This document shows positions 32,394 to 44,924 of a stretch of DNA of 64,000 bases, piece after piece. How positions within the stretch are numbered: position 1 is the first letter of the stretch; every line of letters begins with the position of its first letter. A model generated the notes under the pieces. That model searched no databases. It saw only the letters and a program-made list of their open reading frames with translations, and had not been told where the DNA came from. Both the position numbers and the translations under genes were made by a program. The DNA is from Piliocolobus tephrosceles (Eukaryota > Chordata > Mammalia > Primates > Cercopithecidae), in assembly GCF_002776525.5 (NCBI RefSeq), contig NC_045437.1:134273399-134337398 (forward strand), read 5' to 3'.

Positions 32394-34360
32394 CTGCAAG
32401 GAACAAATATGGGTTAAAAATAAGGCCTTAAGAGCCTGCCCCCTCCTTGCCTAGGAAATCTGAACCCTCAGGCAATGCCATTCTTACAAAATGTGCTTTC
32501 TGATTACTTCCAGAAGGCAGGGCAGGCTGACCATGCAGTCTCCTGTGGTGAAGTGGCTAAAACAATTCTCTTCACCAAGGCCACCGAGTATCTGCACACT
32601 TTCAGTCCAACAAATCAGTGCCTGGTGGCTTTGGCTGTTTCTAATATGTGTGTTTCATTCCTGTGCCGAGGGCTCCTCCCTCCACCCTCACTGCCCAGTT
32701 TGTGGTGTGGCCATTCCTCGCCCTTCACTGCCTCCACCTCTGCCCTGGATTTCTTCCTCTGTATCCTTCTCCCTTCTGCTGCTTACTTTTTCTCTTCAGA
32801 TGTCAAAGAGAGCTTGACTTTTCCCTACTTTACTTCTAAAAAAGAGAGAAACTATAGAGTTTCTACCAAGTTTCAGACACTGCTCTTTATAATCCTGCAA
32901 CCTGGAGTTGCTATTTCACGCCTCTTCTGCTCAATGCTTGATGCACGCTAAATATAGAGGAGTATGACACCCGAGCTCATGGGAGGCTCCCTTTTTTATT
33001 GGCAGTGGGCTTGGCTGTGGTTCGTGGCAGTTCCTAATCTGTCTTGGCATTTTTCTCACTCATTAGGCACTTTAGGAGAAAAAAAATAAGGTCACAGCCC
33101 ATCCTGACTTCTAACTATACCCCCTTCCTTTCCTCAAGTCCTGAGGTCCCCAAACCCTCCCCACACCACCCCAATACAAGCATGAAATAAAAGAAAATGT
33201 TCATGAGCCATCTCTTAGAATAAAGATATCCTGCTGCCAGTCCTGTCCCAGTTCCCTCCTCCAAGTACAACATTATGGAAGAAAAAAGAAAATTGCTGGC
33301 TGAAAATCCTGACCTTCTACCAATAGGACAGAATGTGTGCCTTCTCATTCTAGGTCCTATGCAGAGGAAGCAATGAGAAACACTGGCTCTCCACTTTTCT
33401 TTCAGCATTAACCTCAGGCTTTTCTATTAGCTACTTGTTTAAAGATTGTAGGACACAAGTAAATGCACACCTGTTGTCACAGAGATCCACCCTAAGAGGT
33501 CTAGTCACACTTCAGCTACTCAAGAAGTATCCAAGATTCCATTCATTCATCCATCTCCCCAACTAGACTCTTCGCCAAGCCCCATTCGGAAAAAAACAAT
33601 GTTGTCACAGATTGCTGCGCTAGTAATCGTAAAGCAGTTGTAAGGTTTAGCTTGGCTTTGGGCCGAACCAGTCTCTCAAATGCAATGATATTGTACTGTG
33701 TGTTTTCTAAATGCTGTACTTAAAACAAGGTATAGCTTTCCAATGAGAGAATATCTGTATTGCAATAGTTGATAAGGAAACACCAAAACTGAGGAAGAAA
33801 ACTGAGATCCCTGTTGTGCTGAAAATTTTCAAAACTTTGATTTTTATAAAAAGCTCTTTTTCAGTAAGGTGCAAAATAAGACCGAGCAATCAATGAAATA
33901 AAATTCACACCATTATGTCTCTGTCCTTTAAGAAGTATTTTGAGTAAACTGCCATTTTCTGTTATTTTTTTATTATCTATGTTTCCTAAAATACAGAAGT
34001 ATTTTTGACAGTAAAACCGCAAATTACTTCAAGTGAGAAAATTAGAAATGATTATAGAAACAGAATTACAAACGTTGATCCAGCATACTTCTAGGCAAAT
34101 ATATCACTGACAGTCAAATCCCAGATAATGACAGTCAAACTCCTATATAAAAGATTTTAGAAATCCATACACACATATCTGTTTCGACACTCTTAAAGTG
34201 TCATCCAACGTAGAAACTTCAAACTCTGATTCCCTCCTAAAATGAGAGCCATTTTCTGCTATGTAAAAAAAAACAAAAAAAACAAAAATCCTCCCCGCTA
34301 AAACTCTTGCGAAGCAAAGCACACAGACAGTTTCATCTAAAATTATCTTCCTTGCCATTG
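32394..34360. other. 5' region of SGCD between exon 2 and candidate first exons
   Basis: Unique sequence without named repeats, which is unusual for this window. The exon 2 pyrimidine tract lies at 32394-32420 (minus strand sense). Confidence 0.5.
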
Positions 34361-34692
34361 AACGGCCCTTCCACGCAGAAAGGAAAAGTTACAGACGGTT
34401 GGAGCGGGGTGACAACATAAGGAATTCACATACTTCTCTTTACACAATAATGTTGCCAGCTAAATCCTAACTTTCAAAAAAAGTCTCTCTGCCCAGCTGA
34501 AAATCAGACCTTAAAGGGGGAAACGCACAGATGGGAGCCCCACACCAATTGTTTACATGCCCGAGTTCTAACTTGCTAATTCACACACACACATGCACAC
34601 ACTAAAAACTCGGAGTGCCTGCAAACATAGCAGGCAGACAGCTTAGAAAGTGAACAGACGCGTGCAAACGCAAGAACTGAACAGTACCCTAC

Positions 34693-34935
34693 CTCTCTTG
34701 TCCGTTTCACAAACCGGCCGATGAAAACCGCCCGTGATCCCAGGGCGTGCTGAGCAGCTCTGAAGGAGGTGGCCACTCGGCCCGCTGAGTGTGAGCAGGC
34801 CCAGCCTTTGCTCAGAAGCTGCCCCAGTCAGATTTTCCAACTGCAGAACTGCAGCCAAGTCCCTGCCCATGCCTGAAGAATTTCCTGAACAGCATTCCCG
34901 TTCTTTTTCTGACTGCTTTGAAACCGTATTCTGTA
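34693..34935 (-). promoter_or_regulatory. SGCD: Candidate alternative SGCD first exon (A)
   Basis: This unique stretch is richer in G+C than its neighbours and free of recognisable repeats. On the minus strand it ends in a donor-like ACAAGAGAG|GTAGGG (GT at 34692-34691). It lies 2.3 kb upstream of the ATG exon and has a few CpGs but no TATA box that I can see. It could be an alternative untranslated first exon, a promoter-proximal element, or neither; the choice between this and the 35.3-35.5 kb candidate cannot be made from sequence alone. Confidence 0.3.
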
Positions 34936-35313
34936 CTTCAATATGACTTTGTCAGACCGACTCACAGCTACTGGGCTGTCTCCAGTTATCAATGGGAAAC
35001 ACATGTGTCAAGCACAGGCTCACTCCCCTGCAACAGCGCTCATGGTGTCTGCCGGGCTCATACTCACAACCAGAAAGAAAACTGCTTCTACAACTAATTC
35101 TGATTTTTCAGCCATTCTCCACACAGCCTCTGCTCTATAGTGCTAGATACTGGAGATAAGTCCTCTCTTTCTTCTGCTCAACACTGCTCCTTTTTCACTT
35201 GCTCCTTACCCTTGAGTCCCCAGCTGACCCCTGTCAGCCCTCTGAGCTCTTGCCAGTCCTGATAACAAGCTTATTACAGCTGAGAGATGTAAATTCTAAT
35301 TTGATCTCCCTAC

Positions 35314-35494
35314 CTGCCGCTTCCTAAGTCTTTGCTCAAAATTTCAATGGCTGGAGGGGGAGCAATATTTTTAGCATTTCCACACTGGTACAGTTCTTCG
35401 GAGCTGTCCCCTCAACCTGATGTGTATATCTTTTGCTACAGCAACTAAAAATAATGCAATTATTTTTTAGGCACTTTTGCTCTCTGCTCTGTAA
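35314..35494 (-). promoter_or_regulatory. SGCD: Candidate SGCD first exon and TATA promoter (B)
   Basis: On the minus strand a consensus TATA box (CCTATAAAA, TATAAAA at 35525-35519) lies about 200 bp upstream of a donor-like CGGCAG|GTAGGG (GT at 35313-35312). A start about 30 bp past the TATA box would give a first exon of roughly 180 bp. A perfect MEF2 consensus, CTAAAAATAA, lies at 35445-35454, and a near match (GCTAAAAATATTGC on the minus strand) lies near 35370; MEF2 drives many muscle genes. The position, 3 kb upstream of the ATG exon in the gene sense, suits an untranslated first exon. This is inference from signals alone. Confidence 0.4.
35445..35454 (+). promoter_or_regulatory. MEF2-type site
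   Basis: CTAAAAATAA matches the MEF2 consensus (YTA, four A/T, TAR) exactly. It lies 65-74 bp downstream of the minus-strand TATA box at 35519-35525, inside the candidate SGCD first exon. Any 10-bp A/T-rich motif can occur by chance. Confidence 0.4.
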
Positions 35495-35529
35495 AAGTGC
35501 TGGTCCAAAAATGTAACATTTTATAGGCT

Positions 35530-36109
35530 GTTGCAATGTGTGTTATGGTTATGGAAAATAGAAAAGAAAAGAATGTACTTTGAATCAGAATGCATCCTAA
35601 TTCGGTGCACCTGTGAGTATTTCTGGACGACACTCCCTCAAGATGCCCTGTGTACCTTCTGCTGGATTTGGTGCTCTGCCTTTGACATTTTCCCTTTCCA
35701 TGCAACCTCAAAACAGGAGGAGGACACCCCTCTTCTCCCACACTGAAAAACCCCCATATCTAAAGAGCCAGAGCTAAGTTGTCAAGGTAACATTATAGAA
35801 AAGAGGTGATATAAAGAGAGAGGAACATTTGTTTTGAACTGTTTCTTTTATCTACTTTGCTGTTAACATTTTACTTCCAAAAATTACATCCCATTGGCAA
35901 CTTATTCTAAAGAACTGGCTTGCCAGAGTTTAAGTGTTGCATGTTCTTGAGGGGATGTTGTAAGTCATAGGATTCAGGTGTCTTGAGTTTAGCATCAAAT
36001 TACAGTGGGTGCTTTCAGCAGGATTAGATTTTCACCTCGGGAAGCAGTGGGGTGGGGGGCAGTGTGGGGAGGTGTGTGTGTACATCTAAGGCCAAGATGC
36101 AATTACAGA
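35530..36109. other. Upstream flank of the candidate SGCD promoter
   Basis: Unique sequence; nothing beyond short A/T-rich words. Confidence 0.4.
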
Positions 36110-36280
36110 ATCAGATCTTTGGAGTTGGAAGACACCCCAGAGATCATCCAATCCAAATTGTTTATACCCTTCATTTTACAGAGGGAAGTAGAGGCCCAGA
36201 CAAATGAGATGACTTGTCCAGGGTTTTAAAGACAGTTAATACCAGAGCTGAAGCTAGAAATAGGATTGGTGCTCTCTTTT
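36110..36280 (-). repeat. MIR-family SINE
   Basis: AGAGATCATCCAATCCAAATTG, TTTTACAGAGGGAAGTAGAGGCCCAGAC and ACTTGTCCAGGGTTTTAAAGACAG follow a reversed MIR/MIR3. Confidence 0.75.
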
Positions 36281-36329
36281 TCTGTGTGCTTTCTCTACTG
36301 CAGCATAATTTGGGAAGGTGATATCATCT

Positions 36330-36530
36330 AGCCTTCTAACCAGATAGCCTTGGTCTAATCATAGCTCTGCATCTTACTGGCTACAAATCCTGGTCAGCTT
36401 GCTTAACCTCTCTCGATCTGTTTCCTCACCTGTGAAATGGGAACAATAATAGAATTTACTGAAAGAATTGTTAAGGATTCAGTGAGATAATCTGTGTAAA
36501 GTGTTTATGACTGCCTATAAATACATTTCG
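36330..36530 (+). repeat. MIR SINE
   Basis: TCATAGCTCTGCATCTTACTGGCTAC, CTTAACCTCTCTCGATCTGTTTCCTCACCTGTGAAATGGG follow the MIR core. Confidence 0.85.
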
Positions 36531-37899
36531 GTTTATTTATTTTTTTAATGGAGCAAAAGCCAAACCTTTTCTCTAACCTAAAAGCAAAATTGTACTCTCC
36601 CATCTAGTGTGAGTTCTAGAGTAAAGTATTTGAGTGGCTAGTTTTCTGCTACTTTAACTTTATGTAATAGGGGCCTATCACCTTAAACTTGGAGAACCGT
36701 CCTGAAGCCTTATTGGAACATTAAGCCAGCCACACCGCTAATTTCCATTTATTCCCTAAACATAACACTGAAGTCTTTCCTTGAGATTAACTCACAGAAA
36801 AGAAAAACAGCAAGATCAAATCTGCAGTCAGTTACACGAGGCTGAACAAAGTGTCATTCTAGAGAACTGGCCTTTCTCTTTATACCTTAAGAGCTCAAAA
36901 TTATCATTCTATAAATAGAAGACTATTAACAATGTCCATGTTTGGAAACGGCAAAGTCCTAAATTAACAACACCAGCAAAATAAAATCTCACAAATTGAG
37001 GAAGAAAGCTTTCGGAGAAAATAACTGCTACAAATTCTAAAGAATCAGATTTCTACATGGGGTTCCACAGCCTTTGTCTCAGAGCCAGTGGTAGCAAATG
37101 GCTAATGAACCGCTTATTATTTATTATTCACGTTTTATGCCCTGCTTCTTTGGGGGGGAAAATAAGTTTTAAATAGTTGAAGAAGTTAATTTGGAATGTT
37201 CTGGTAATCAATTAAAAAAAAGAAAAACTCAAGCTGATGCTTAGCCCTAATCAAACAATGCTGATATGATTCATAAGACCCTGCCCTCATGTCTCCCCAA
37301 AGACTTGTTACGTGGCTCATTTCAGTGTGGGCATCTGGAAAGCTCTCAGTCTGAAACCCAGCTTTATTACTGCTAGCTAGAAAATCCTGAAAATGTATTA
37401 ATTCTTCTAAGGTTAAGAAACGTTATGTAAAACTTGAAAAATAAAGCCAAAACGTAGTCGTTTTTTTTTTTTTTTTTCAATATCATACGTGGGAATTGTT
37501 TAACAGGCCCTCTCAAGAAGTATTTAAAGGGAATGTCATTTGTTGAACTTAGTTTGCTATTGAAAAACGTTTCCAGATTTATTACAGGTACATGTTAACT
37601 TGGAGACTTTTATCTGATAAAGATGCAAATAATTTCTTTCCAGTAGAGAAAACAACCTCAAATGTGATGATTTATTGCCCTCCAGGACATTACCAGTCTT
37701 GTTTCTAACATAGCAATCTCTGCTAGCATCCCTTTGTTAACAAACCTGTAAATACTGAGCTCTTCAAATGTTCTTGGAACCAGTCTTACCATCACGCCAA
37801 TTCCCCGACTAATTAAGGAGTCAAGTAAAATATCTGACATATTCATTTCATATTTATATGTCATGTTTTTAACTTTTTAAAAATTATAATTTGACAGTT
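36531..37899. other. Unique sequence, nothing recognised
   Basis: Includes a T18 run near 37460-37477. No exon or named repeat. Confidence 0.4.
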
Positions 37900-38010
37900 T
37901 TATTCTTTCCACCTATATGAGTGTTATGAGTATTACGTGAGATACTGTGTGATAAGCACTTAGCAAAATGCATGGCACACAGTAAATGCTCAAACTATGT
38001 AAGCACTGCT
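37900..38010 (+). repeat. MIR 3' part
   Basis: AAGCACTTAGCAAAATGCATGGCACACAGTAAATGCTC is the MIR 3' block. Confidence 0.75.
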
Positions 38011-38299
38011 AGTATTTAATACGATAGGACTACTTGGTTCTCAGTTTTGCAAAGGACTCCTTATCAGTCTGCTTCCTATTACACTTTTTATTCTTACCAT
38101 TAGATTCGTGAATCCCTCCTGCAATGGCTGTTCCTGCTAGAATCCTTCCATACATGGTGACCTCTTTGCTTCTCACAGATTTCCACTTTTAATGTTCTAA
38201 AATTACAACTAAAATATGTTTCCCTATAACATATTCTATAGTTGCTAATCACAGAAGTCAGCTAAAAATTATGCTATTGAAGATCATATGAACCAGAAA

Positions 38300-38425
38300 A
38301 CTTCAATCTTCACTTGAACATAAGCTCCATGAGGGCAAGGATTTTTGTCTACTTCATTTTTCTGCCATTTTTCCAATGTCTAGGATGGGTATATAGTAGA
38401 CCCTCATTTTTGCCCATTGAATAAA
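38300..38425 (+). repeat. L2 3' end fragment
   Basis: CATAAGCTCCATGAGGGCAAGGATTTTTGTC to TTGAATAAATAA is the L2 3' end. Confidence 0.75.
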
Positions 38426-38844
38426 TAACATCTTTTGACTTACTTGAAAACTGAGATTCCTACATTATCCTTTTCAAAGGATATTTTGACTGTAGATTAA
38501 ACATATTTGGAGCTACTGAACCATTTCTCTCCATTGTGGTTTAGATTCCCTTTTTCACCTGGATGGCTTTTTTTCTGGGAATATTTCAGTTTCCTTAATT
38601 TCCTCCTTGAGTGTGGTGCTGAGAAGTGAACAAACTTTGCAGGTACACTGGGTCTAATGCAAAGAGAGCAGGAACAACTCCCTCTCTCATTCAGAAGCTA
38701 TACTTCTATTGATGCAATGCATGAACATGTTAGGTTTGGAGGCAATAACCTGGAGTTACACTGAGTCATGTCAGTGTGGACCACTCTATGACAGGTGCTA
38801 GTTCTAACCTCATCTCCCACACTATTTACGTCGATGATTTTCAA

Positions 38845-39005
38845 GCCTAGATTTATGTTAGAATCACCTGGGGTAGCTTTTAAGATGACTAGAGCCAGGG
38901 TCCCACCCCAGAGGTTTTTATTTTATTAGAATCAGATGGCCACCAGGCAGCAGTATTTTTTAATCCCCTCAGATGATTCCAATGTGAGCCAGACTTAAGA
39001 ATTAC
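38845..39005. mobile_element. MER5A (hAT-Charlie) DNA transposon
   Basis: TTAGAATCACCTGGGGTAGCTTTTAAG, CAGGGTCCCACCCCAGAGG and GATTCCAATGTGAGCCAGAC are the near-palindromic MER5A body. Confidence 0.85.
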
Positions 39006-39009
39006 TAAG

Positions 39010-39570
39010 TTACAGGATCTTTTAAAACATAAACCTGATTGTGGCATTCTTTGACCTCAAATCTTTAAATGGCTGACCACTGCTTGAAAGGGAACAGCAG
39101 CAACCCTCAACTGGTCCCTCACACACTTCTATAGCCTCATCTGCTGCCACTCCCTCATTCTTTTAAGTCTTCAAATAAATCATGTATCTTTCCACTTTAG
39201 GAGATTGAAGAAAAGCTGTTCTCACCTTCTGGACAGATATTACTGTTTCCTAGAAATTGCCCTCACTCTGTGTTCATGCAGTTAACTCTTACTCAGCTTT
39301 TAAATTTAACCTCCATTATCACTTCCTCTAGAATTTATTTCTCCCTGAACCCTCAGACCCAACAGTCCCCTGTTATATAAGGCTAGAGACTAGCACTTAT
39401 TTTAGTTGTAGATACATCTTTGTATTTTTATCTGATTCATGTAAATCTTTCCTGAGAGACAATATTCTGCATGAGGGCAGAGACCTGGCCTGCTTTCCCC
39501 AGGTTGTATCCCATTCCTTACACCATACCTAGCTTGTAGGAAGTACACAATAGATATTTTTAAGTAAGTA
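39010..39570 (+). repeat. L2 LINE 3' region
   Basis: CCTGATTGTGGCATTCTTTGACC, AATGGCTGACCACTGCTTG, CTAGAATTTATTTCTCCCTGAACCC, AGGGCAGAGACCTGGCCTG and CACAATAGATATTT follow L2 in order over 560 bp. Confidence 0.8.
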
Positions 39571-41589
39571 AATGCAGGTTTTAAAAAAAATCCAAGTACA
39601 GGAACATTCATGTAACCCAACTTTCTATATCTTGACTTTTTAGATTTCATTTATTCTTTCTGACCTATTAAAATATTGTACTAGGAAACCAACTTGTCTC
39701 ATAAGATGTAAACAATCTCAAAAACTAATAAGCCATTTGTATATTTATCCAAAAGACTTGTGCGATATTAGCAAGTCAGTCATCAGGCAAAATCTGTAAG
39801 ACCTGAAATACTAGCGAGGCTGTGAATATAGGGAGTGTGGTCTGTTGTGCCACTGACTTGGGGTGGAGGGTGGGGTAGTTTGAGGTAACACAGTAAGGTC
39901 ATACAGAAAGAGGCACAGAGCAGTTACAGCAAAAGCCTGAAAAGAGGCGATCATCAGGACCCTTTTGGTTACAGCAGATGGAACTCATTCAAATTAGCCT
40001 AAGGAAAAAAGAGGATGGGGGTAGAGATGTACTCAATCATAAAACTGTAAAGCCAAGAAGTGGATGTGAAGGCAGGACTGGGAGTAACAGGTGAAATGTA
40101 ATCAAGACTCTATCTCCCTCTTCTTCTCTATGCTTCTCTTGGCTTCACCCACAGTTTTACTCTCTCCTTTGGGTGGTAAGACACCCACTGGTAGTCACAT
40201 GCTCACTTTCCCTGGGAAAATAGATCTTTTCCAGATTGAGTCACATGCTCATCCATCCCAGAACAAATCTCTGTGACCAGGAGAATGGTGCCCTCAAGTT
40301 GGTCCTATTTGGCTCCATAACAACCCTGGAGGCAAAACGAAGGGGTCACCTCCATCTTACCAGAGCAGCTGAGTAGGGTTATTAGGAAATTGAGAAAAGG
40401 TGGTGGGTAGATTAAAGTATCAGGTGAATTATGGATGACAAAATACCAATGACTTACTTCAGTATCTTGTCCAGAGAAGGTTTTATTTTTTTAATTTGTT
40501 TTTCAGAAATATTATGAGGCAATATTTAGGCAAAGGACAGAAACAGTATTTATTTATTCTATGAAAGCCCAAAACAGTTGAGTTAGACGTAAACTAATGG
40601 CAGATGATTAGGGCAGTAACACGATGCCAATCTTTCATCTGAGAGTTCATTTCGTAAATAATGCCTGATGGGAAATGACACTCACTCTGCTTTGGCTCTT
40701 CAAAACAGAGTAAATCCAATGCTACTTTTCCATGGCCAAGGGCAAAATTATCTGACTGACTTTGAAGAGACATTTCTATGGAAGGAATCTGGACCAGGAA
40801 GGTTGGCTCAGGGACAAAACAGTGACCCAAGCATTTTGAGAATATCTCTATTGGCCAGACACAGTGTCCAAGCTGAAGTCATCTTCGGTTTTGGAAATTC
40901 AAATATATACACGGTACACAATGAGGGATTCTCAAGCTAAGTCATTACTTTCAGGAGGAACTCATACATTTGATAATTAATTTAATGTGATTAGTAATGA
41001 AATGTATTGCAAACATATCTTTTTAAAAGAAATTAATTAAAGAGCACGAAGCAAATACTGATATAGCTGAATAGATGGCTCCATGTATTCTGTTTCTTTT
41101 CAGTGAAAAACACTGATCAATTCTTTTAACGGTCTTTCTGGTCCATAATTTCTCATTGCATTATAGCTTATGTAAGTAAGCTCTTGAAATATCACATTTT
41201 TATTTGGAAATAAAATTTATTGATCAATAAAAGGAGGCTAGACTACATGATAGGCACTCCATAATAGGCAGAAATAAATAAGAGCTGTGCTTAAAAAATG
41301 CATAGCATCACTCATCTTTATTTTTACAATCATATCAGTGCTCAGTGGTACAAGAGACAACTGTTGGGTGCAGGAATTCCAAGCTAATGGTAAACTTCTT
41401 GAATGAGGAGTGCTGGTTGATACTAAAGGCCAAGCCTCAAAATCCAACCCTAAAACCCAATAATTGTGCACACACACACATACACATCAAAGGCTATTAA
41501 AGACAAATAATTCAGCATTATACATTTAGAATGATTTAATCTTTAGAAGGGGTTTATTAGTTATGTGAGAGAAACATAGTTGAGCAAAT
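39571..41589. other. Mostly unique sequence
   Basis: The segment 39950-40380 has the look of an old repeat (GGTTACAGCAGATGGAACTCATTC, GGGTGGTAAGACACCCACTGG) that I cannot assign. A (CA)n stretch lies at 41470-41485. Confidence 0.35.
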
Positions 41590-41645
41590 CCACAACTAGC
41601 ACAGTGCCTAGCACATAATAGTTGCTTCATAAATATTATTTCACA
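41590..41645 (+). repeat. MIR/L2 3' end scrap
   Basis: ACAGTGCCTAGCACATAATAG then TTCATAAATATT. Confidence 0.7.
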
Positions 41646-41729
41646 AATAATGAACATTGCTAGTAATTCCTGATATCCTTTCCGCAATGGATTGCAGAGA
41701 AAATAACTTTATATAATTTTAAATCTCTC

Positions 41730-41940
41730 AAATGGTGAGCTGTGGCATATTCTGACGTAAAAGGAAATAATATGTCATCAAGTCCAACCTTTTCATTACT
41801 TGCATGAGACAACTGAAAACTGAAAAGACGTGATACGGTCAAAATCACACAGATAGATAATAGAGGAATTGGGCAAAAGATTCCCATTTTCTGATACCTA
41901 GCTGCCTCGTAAGGCAAAGATTGTGATTCCAGGAGATGAT
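41730..41940 (-). repeat. MIR SINE fragment
   Basis: GAGACAACTGAAAACTGAAAAGACG with GTCAAAATCACACAGATAG and CCTAGCTGCCTCGTAAGGC fit the reversed MIR core, strongly diverged. Confidence 0.6.
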
Positions 41941-42663
41941 TCACTGTATCACCTCTTCACTCACTAGGGGAAATTTCTGCTGGGGCTTCACTTCCTAAAA
42001 TACAATTTGTGTTTCAAGATGTATTATCTGGTTACCTACATCTCTCCTTACTTCTTTTTAAGCAATGAGGAAGTCCTTTGTAGGATTCATAAGTACTAAG
42101 TTAATAAAAACTAAATGTAAATAGATAAGGCTAGTAAAAAATTAAAACATGAGTCCAAAAATAGAATGTTATTCCAAGTAAAGGCAGGCAAAACTTGTCT
42201 CATTTGCCTTTAACCCTGCACTTAACAGATCAAGTGCTCATTAAATATCTGCTGGAATGAATTGAAGAAAAACATTCCTGTATCTTCAGTGGATTGTAGG
42301 GTTTAATGTAAGGGATTTTCCCCAAGGCTTCCATTTTGATCAACTTCAACACAGTTTTAACATCCTGAGCCTCATCTCTCGTAATTAGCAGAAATTGTTA
42401 GAAGAAACAGACTGGGCCAATCTGGCTGAGCTGCAATGTATCGTATCTTAGGATGGAGTGCTGATATAATAGATCAAAGAAATATATTTCATGTAAAATA
42501 CACTTAGGGGCTTTATTGGTGTGCCCTGCTTCTCCCCGCCAAAAAGCAGGAAGAAATGGACAAAAACAGAAATATAAAAGCATAAAGAGACAGATTGGCT
42601 ACTCCAACTTAACTATGCTGGCACATCTAATGAAAGAATGTGGCATTCAAGAGGTCATCCATG

Positions 42664-42976
42664 AGGCCAGATGCAGTGGTTCATGCCTGTAATTCCAGCA
42701 CTTTTGGAGACCAAGGCAGGCAGATCAGCTGAGGTCAGGAGTTCGAGACCAGCCCGGCCAACATAGTGAAACCCCATTTCTACTAAAAATACAAAAATGA
42801 GCCTAGCGAGGAGGCACATGCTTGTAATCCCAGCTACTCAGGAGGCTGAGGCAGGAGAATCACTTGAACCCAAGAGGTAGAGGTTGCAGTGAGCCAAGAT
42901 CACACCACTGCACTCCATCCAGCCTGAGTGATAGAGTAAGACTTTGTCTCCAAACAAAAAAAAAAAAAAAAAAAAT
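42664..42976 (+). mobile_element. AluS, full length
   Basis: GGCCAGATGCAGTGGTTCATGCC to the A19 tail, with GGAGTTCGAGACCAGCCCGGCC and CACTTGAACCCAAGAGG. Confidence 0.92.
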
Positions 42977-43644
42977 AGGTAATTCATGGATACATAGAAG
43001 AAATGAGAGCCATAAAAATGTACGAAGAGTTCATTCAAGCACTGAATAAGAGTCTTAGCCAATGGACTTTCCTCATGTTTAGTGAGTGGTTGGTTTGTTC
43101 CAGGGATTAGAGATATGATAGACACAAAACAGGGTCCTTACCCTCAAGGTACTTAACAAGACTTTGTGGGGAGGACTTTCACTGTCTCTAGTACCCCTGA
43201 CAAAATGATACCTGTTGGGCTGACTTAGCCTGCTGCCATTAAAGAATCCTTTTTAGCTAACGCTCCTTTTTCTGAGTTTAAATGCATTAATTATCCTTTT
43301 CATTATGTTCCTTCTTGTTGCATAGATCTTCTTAGGGGGAGAGAAGATTTAGCTGTTCCTATGTATGTGATACTATTTCTTATGCTAAATTTAAAAATTG
43401 GTATTTCTAATTTAGACATCAATCTCATGAAGTTGGTTAATGTGTGAGTCTATCATTGAGATAGAACCTCTCTTGCTGAGTTGATAGAATCAGCTTTCTA
43501 AGTCTCTTTCACTGAACTTGTGAAAGACATTCAGTGAGAACTCCAAGGAAAGGGACTTGCTCATAAATAGCTACTATAATATCTTCAAATTCCCAGACAT
43601 AGCATATAGAATAATGAATTGGCAGGAGTTTACAGTTAGATAAA

Positions 43645-43765
43645 TGGGTCAATTCTTTACCCAGGCCATTTGTCACATTTATAAGAGATCATGGGTGCTG
43701 AGCCACTTCATTCATTCTCTCTCACTAAGATCTTATCATACATCAATATTTTATCCTAAAGAAAC
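43645..43765. repeat. 121-bp duplicated segment, copy 1
   Basis: Begins TGGGTCAATTCTTTACCCAGG and ends TTATCCTAAAGAAAC. It matches 44712-44832 with 2 mismatches in 121 bases, in direct orientation, 1067 bp apart. It has no repeat-family features. Confidence 0.97.
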
Positions 43766-44711
43766 ACTTAAAGATTCTATTATTAGAAGAGCCACAGCAG
43801 TACTGGAGCTCAACGTAAAAGGTGAAGTCAAATATCAGTTTGTATGATTAGTATCAATACAATTTCTGCTTTTTAAGAGCAAAATCAAAACATAGAACGT
43901 TTCCACACTGGAAAACTATATTTGGGGTTTTGGAAAGACTTTTGAAGTTCACTGCATTTCAACACATCATGTGAATACTTTATATATTTTGAAACTCACA
44001 GCCTTTCAGTTTTAACACCATTAACCTGAAGGTATTCTTAACATTCAGTTATGGAAAACTGTGTAAGGCAAAACTTTTGAAATTGCCATCATGTTTGTGA
44101 TTCGTAGAAGTTAGAATTTCTTGGCTCTGGTGTGGAATTTGGTAGTCTTCTTCTTCATCAGGAGAAGATCCTGTTATTAAATTCTCTTATCCCTGAGTTC
44201 TCCTCTGTAAAGTAGGACAGCAGCTGTCTCCTATGGTTATGCAAGACCTTAACAAAATAATCTCAGTAAAAGTGGCTCCTATATACATAACCATAGCTAA
44301 CATGCATCGAGTGCTCATTGTGCTCTTACATGGCAAATGTTCAAATATTAGCATATATTACTAAATTACCTATTTTGTGAGTCACCCCATTAGTTGATAT
44401 TTAAATAGATTCAGGACAGGTATGATTTGGTAGCAAGTGTTTACACTCAAAATCCACCAAATTCTACCCTTATTTTTGCCATTTTTCCAGTGACTTAATT
44501 ATCACAATTAATTCTTACGATTTAGAGAGTACATTTACAGGCCAGACTCGCTGTAACTCTAGATAGCAAAACTATGTCATTCTAGTTTATTTCTTAAGTA
44601 AGAAAACAATGTTCAATAACAATTCTTCAATGGGTCCTCTCTTAAAACTAATTGAATCCAGGCCTCTATTATCAATCATCTGGGTTGGACAATCATTTCC
44701 TGTCTGCTTCC
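43766..44711. other. Sequence between the two 121-bp copies
   Basis: Unique A+T-rich sequence; no repeat named. Confidence 0.4.
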
Positions 44712-44832
44712 TGGGTCAATTCTTTACCCAGGCCATTTGTCACATTTATAAGAGATCATGGGTGCTGAGCCACTTCATTCATCCTCTGTCACTAAGATCT
44801 TATCATACATCAATATTTTATCCTAAAGAAAC
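44712..44832. repeat. 121-bp duplicated segment, copy 2
   Basis: Second copy of the segment at 43645-43765. It lies about 90 bp left of the 5'-inverted L1. There is no poly(A) tail and no obvious target duplication at its ends. Confidence 0.97.
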
Positions 44833-44924
44833 TTTTGCCTCATTTAGCCCTTTGACAATGTACTCTTCAATCTTTAGACAGTGTTGGTTTCACTCTTAGT
44901 TCCCATCTCTCACAGGATAAAGTG

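Noticed and set aside
32475..32951. 158-codon open frame on the + strand near SGCD exon 2
   Set aside because: No family resemblance, no splice or promoter context, antisense to the gene; unique intronic sequence can give this by chance.
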